Shown here: positions 6,472 through 8,505 of the stretch, piece after piece
Numbering within the stretch: position 1 is the stretch's first letter
How the letters are laid out: each line of letters begins with the position of its first letter
Origin: Saprospirales bacterium
Lineage (GTDB): Bacteria; Bacteroidota; Bacteroidia; Chitinophagales; Saprospiraceae
Assembly: GCA_003448025.1 (NCBI GenBank)
Contig: DLXL01000177.1
Span: 6,120-14,624, forward strand
DNA: 8,505 nt
Direction of reading: 5' to 3'
Translations under genes and position numbers: made by a program
Notes under the pieces: model-generated
What the model saw: the letters and a program-made list of their open reading frames with translations, nothing else
Databases searched by the model: none
Told to the model about the DNA's origin: nothing

Positions 6472-8457
6472 ATGTCAAAGCAAAAATCAGGCAAACAGGT
6501 ACCACCCCAACGTAGAGTGGTTGCCCCACCAAAATCTACAGCGCCAAAACACTCCGCCCTCCATCTCCCTGATGATGACATTCAGGGCGTATTATGGGTT
6601 GGATTGGCAGCAGCCCTGCTAGGTATTGTATTATATCTCAACACCCTTGGCCACCAATACACGCTGGATGATTTTTCGATTATAAAATCCAACTGGATTA
6701 CGAAAGGTGGTTTAAAGAATATCGGGCTGATATTTTCAACAGAGTACCGTTTTGGCTCGTGGAACAGCCCAGGGTCACTCTATCGCCCCATTCCGCTCAC
6801 CATGTTTGCCTGGGAATGGCAGATGTCGCCGGACAAACCGTTCCTGGGACACCTGATGAACGTATTATTTTATGGATTGACCGGCTGGGTACTTTGGTCT
6901 ACCTGGCGCAGAGTTTTGGCCGGGCATCCGCCGGTACTGGCGGCCATTGCGGTGCTGGTATTCATGGCACATCCTATTCACACCGAGGTGGTGGCTAATA
7001 TCAAGAGCCGCGACGAGATCCTGGCTATGTTATTTGGTACGCTAACACTCAGAGCTGTTTGGGAATATATTGGTAAAGATGAGATCAAATGGCTGATGCT
7101 TGCGGTGGTTTGCTATGCCATTGCCATGTTTTCCAAAGAAAGCGCCATCACGTTGATGGCGGTATTCCCGCTGGCCATTTGGTATTTCGCGCCAACGGCT
7201 ACCAACAAAATAGTCAAGGTGGTGCTCGCCCTTTTGGTGCCTGCCGTGATCTTCCTGCTGGTGCGCAAAAAAATCCTGGATGCACAACCCTATCAAGAGG
7301 CGTATTCTATTCTTGATAACTTCATGTCGGAAACCAAAAATCAGGGCGAACGCCTGGCTTCTGCTTTTATGATGTGCGGCCGGTATCTGTGGACCCTTAT
7401 TTTCCCGCATCCCCTCGTGTCTGATATGGGTTATCCGCAGGTAAAAGTGGTAAATTTTAGCGACTGGCGTGCCCTGGCAGGCTGTTTCTCGTACGTGGGC
7501 ATGGGCGTGTGGGCGCTTGTGCAATTGCCTAAACGGCATTTCCTTTCTTTTGCCATTTTGTTCTATCTGGCCACCTTCTCTGTGTTCAGCAATGTGCTGA
7601 TGATGATCGGTACCTCCTATGGCGAACGCTTGTTGTATATCCCTTCCTTCGGTTTTGCACTGGCAGTGGCCTGGTTGTTCGGGAAAATATTCAGGATCGA
7701 CGATATGAAGCAGATCTGGAATCCCAATGGAAAGGGAACGGCCCTTTGGATTGCAGTTGGCGTATTGCTGGCAGCATACTCCATGAAAACGATTTTCCGG
7801 AACGGCGCCTGGTACGACAGTGCCTCCCTTTACGCCGCTGATTTGCCTAATTCGCCTAACTGCGCCAAGCTGAATTACCACAACGCCCTGGAAGTGGTCC
7901 GACAGGGCATGGATGAAAAGGAAAGTATTGTGAAAGATGTGGAAATGGTGCGCAAGGGTATTGCCTGTTACGATAAATGTATTGAACTCTACCCGAAATA
8001 CCACGATGCCTATGGTAGTCGCGGCTTGTCTTACTTCCGCCTGGGAGAAGTACTGAAAGATCCTGCAGAGCAAAAAGCTGCCTGGGATCAGGCGCTGCTG
8101 GATTATCAGGAATCCTTGAAATATCGCTATAACAATTCGGAGGTTTTATCCAATATGGGTAAAATCTACTTCACCCGCAACCAGCCGGAAAAAGCCGAGG
8201 AAGTGTACCGCAAAGCCGTAGAATTTGATCCGCGTTTTGTGGATGGGCGCCGCAACCTGGGGGCTATCCTGGCTATGCAGCGTAAATTCCCGGAAGCTAT
8301 CGAACAATGGAAAGAGGGCCTCAAATACGCTGATAATACCAAATCAGGTATTTTGTATTTTTACATCGGCTCTGCGTATAAAGATATGGGCCAGCCGGAA
8401 AAATCCGGCGAATGGTTTGAAAAGGCGTATGCAGTGGATCCGTCGTTGAAGAAGTGA
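6472..8457 (+). CDS. TMTC-like GT-C family membrane glycosyltransferase with C-terminal TPR repeats
   Basis: 661 residues. A Lys/Pro-rich cytoplasmic tail (1-36) precedes a first membrane helix at about 38-57. A loop follows with TLDDFSI, whose Asp66-Asp67 match the acidic motif of GT-C enzymes. About ten membrane helices follow up to about 440. AHPIHTEVVANIKSRDE (166-182), FSKESAIT (220-227) and GERLLYIPSFGF (384-395) match conserved blocks of eukaryotic TMTC proteins (DUF1736 region), which O-mannosylate proteins using a lipid-linked sugar. From about 485 on there are four to five TPR units, clearest at 555-588, 589-622 and 625-658, as in TMTCs. The bacterial function is not established; a role in glycosylating exported proteins or envelope glycans is an inference from family. 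ATG at 6472; the stop is 48 bases before the window end. It is transcribed away from the CotH genes, so co-regulation is possible but shared function is unproven. Length and domain order look complete. Confidence 0.88.
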   Translation: MSKQKSGKQVPPQRRVVAPPKSTAPKHSALHLPDDDIQGVLWVGLAAALLGIVLYLNTLGHQYTLDDFSIIKSNWITKGGLKNIGLIFSTEYRFGSWNSPGSLYRPIPLTMFAWEWQMSPDKPFLGHLMNVLFYGLTGWVLWSTWRRVLAGHPPVLAAIAVLVFMAHPIHTEVVANIKSRDEILAMLFGTLTLRAVWEYIGKDEIKWLMLAVVCYAIAMFSKESAITLMAVFPLAIWYFAPTATNKIVKVVLALLVPAVIFLLVRKKILDAQPYQEAYSILDNFMSETKNQGERLASAFMMCGRYLWTLIFPHPLVSDMGYPQVKVVNFSDWRALAGCFSYVGMGVWALVQLPKRHFLSFAILFYLATFSVFSNVLMMIGTSYGERLLYIPSFGFALAVAWLFGKIFRIDDMKQIWNPNGKGTALWIAVGVLLAAYSMKTIFRNGAWYDSASLYAADLPNSPNCAKLNYHNALEVVRQGMDEKESIVKDVEMVRKGIACYDKCIELYPKYHDAYGSRGLSYFRLGEVLKDPAEQKAAWDQALLDYQESLKYRYNNSEVLSNMGKIYFTRNQPEKAEEVYRKAVEFDPRFVDGRRNLGAILAMQRKFPEAIEQWKEGLKYADNTKSGILYFYIGSAYKDMGQPEKSGEWFEKAYAVDPSLKK

Positions 8458-8489
8458 GTGTGACGAGGATGTCTCAAAGGTAATTTTTA

Positions 8490-8505
8490 CCGCAGAGACG
8501 CAGAG
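8490..8505 (+). repeat. Start of a CGCAGAGA-type short intergenic repeat, cut by window end
   Basis: After the stop of the TMTC-like gene the 48 non-coding bases end in CCGCAGAGACGCAGAG: a CGCAGAGA unit at 8491-8498 and seven bases of a second copy at 8499-8505. ACCGCAGAGACGCAGAG-like and ACCACAGAGACACAGAG-like strings are, from memory, common as dispersed intergenic repeats in several environmental bacterial genomes, often continuing into a palindrome. Only two units are visible here, so the nature of the element cannot be decided from the window. Confidence 0.45.

Noticed and set aside
7042..8073. A 343-codon open frame on the minus strand opposite the TMTC-like gene
   Set aside because: Its product is rich in His, Gln and Arg with no recognisable domain, and it lies wholly antisense to a well-supported coding region. 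It is a mirror frame.
1..8505. CRISPR arrays, tRNA or rRNA genes, insertion sequences or phage genes
   Set aside because: No spaced direct repeats, cloverleaf-like segments, transposase or integrase motifs were seen. Apart from the short gaps described, the window is filled by the five protein genes.

Overview
The window comes from a member of the Bacteroidota, probably a Saprospiria/Lewinella-like or related marine or sludge lineage. Two of its proteins end in type IX secretion (T9SS) C-terminal sorting domains, which occur only in this phylum and close relatives. The start codons are preceded by A-rich leaders rather than Shine-Dalgarno sequences, also typical of the phylum. The placement below phylum level is a guess.

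The layout is simple. Positions 1-6321 hold four genes on the minus strand, read right to left. They are a secreted CotH-kinase-like protein (4069-6321), a second and larger CotH-kinase-like secreted protein (1512-4049, only 19 bases after the first), an HlyD-type membrane-fusion/adaptor protein (347-1411, after a 100-base gap containing a perfect 8-bp hairpin), and the N-terminal 108 residues of a VTC-domain protein (325 down to 1, cut by the window edge, 21 bases after the HlyD stop). VTC domains are the catalytic domains of polyphosphate polymerases. The VTC start was too short or lacked an ATG and is called here by reading the minus strand directly: a TTG start at 323-325 followed by RYEFKYLV. 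A 150-base intergenic region (6322-6471) separates this set from the divergent plus-strand gene 6472-8457, a TMTC-like GT-C membrane protein with a C-terminal TPR array. The last 48 bases are non-coding and end in the start of a CGCAGAGA-type repeat.

Functionally, the minus-strand genes look like one transcription unit. The genes make two T9SS-exported proteins, each with a CotH kinase fold and a lamin-tail domain, an inner-membrane/periplasmic adaptor, and a cytoplasmic polyphosphate polymerase-type enzyme. CotH and VTC genes are known to neighbour each other (often with DUF4956) in many bacteria, but what the association does is not established. The added HlyD adaptor and the doubling of CotH with rearranged domain order are the most interesting aspects. 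The divergent TMTC-like protein is probably an envelope glycosyltransferase; any link to the neighbours is inference from position only.
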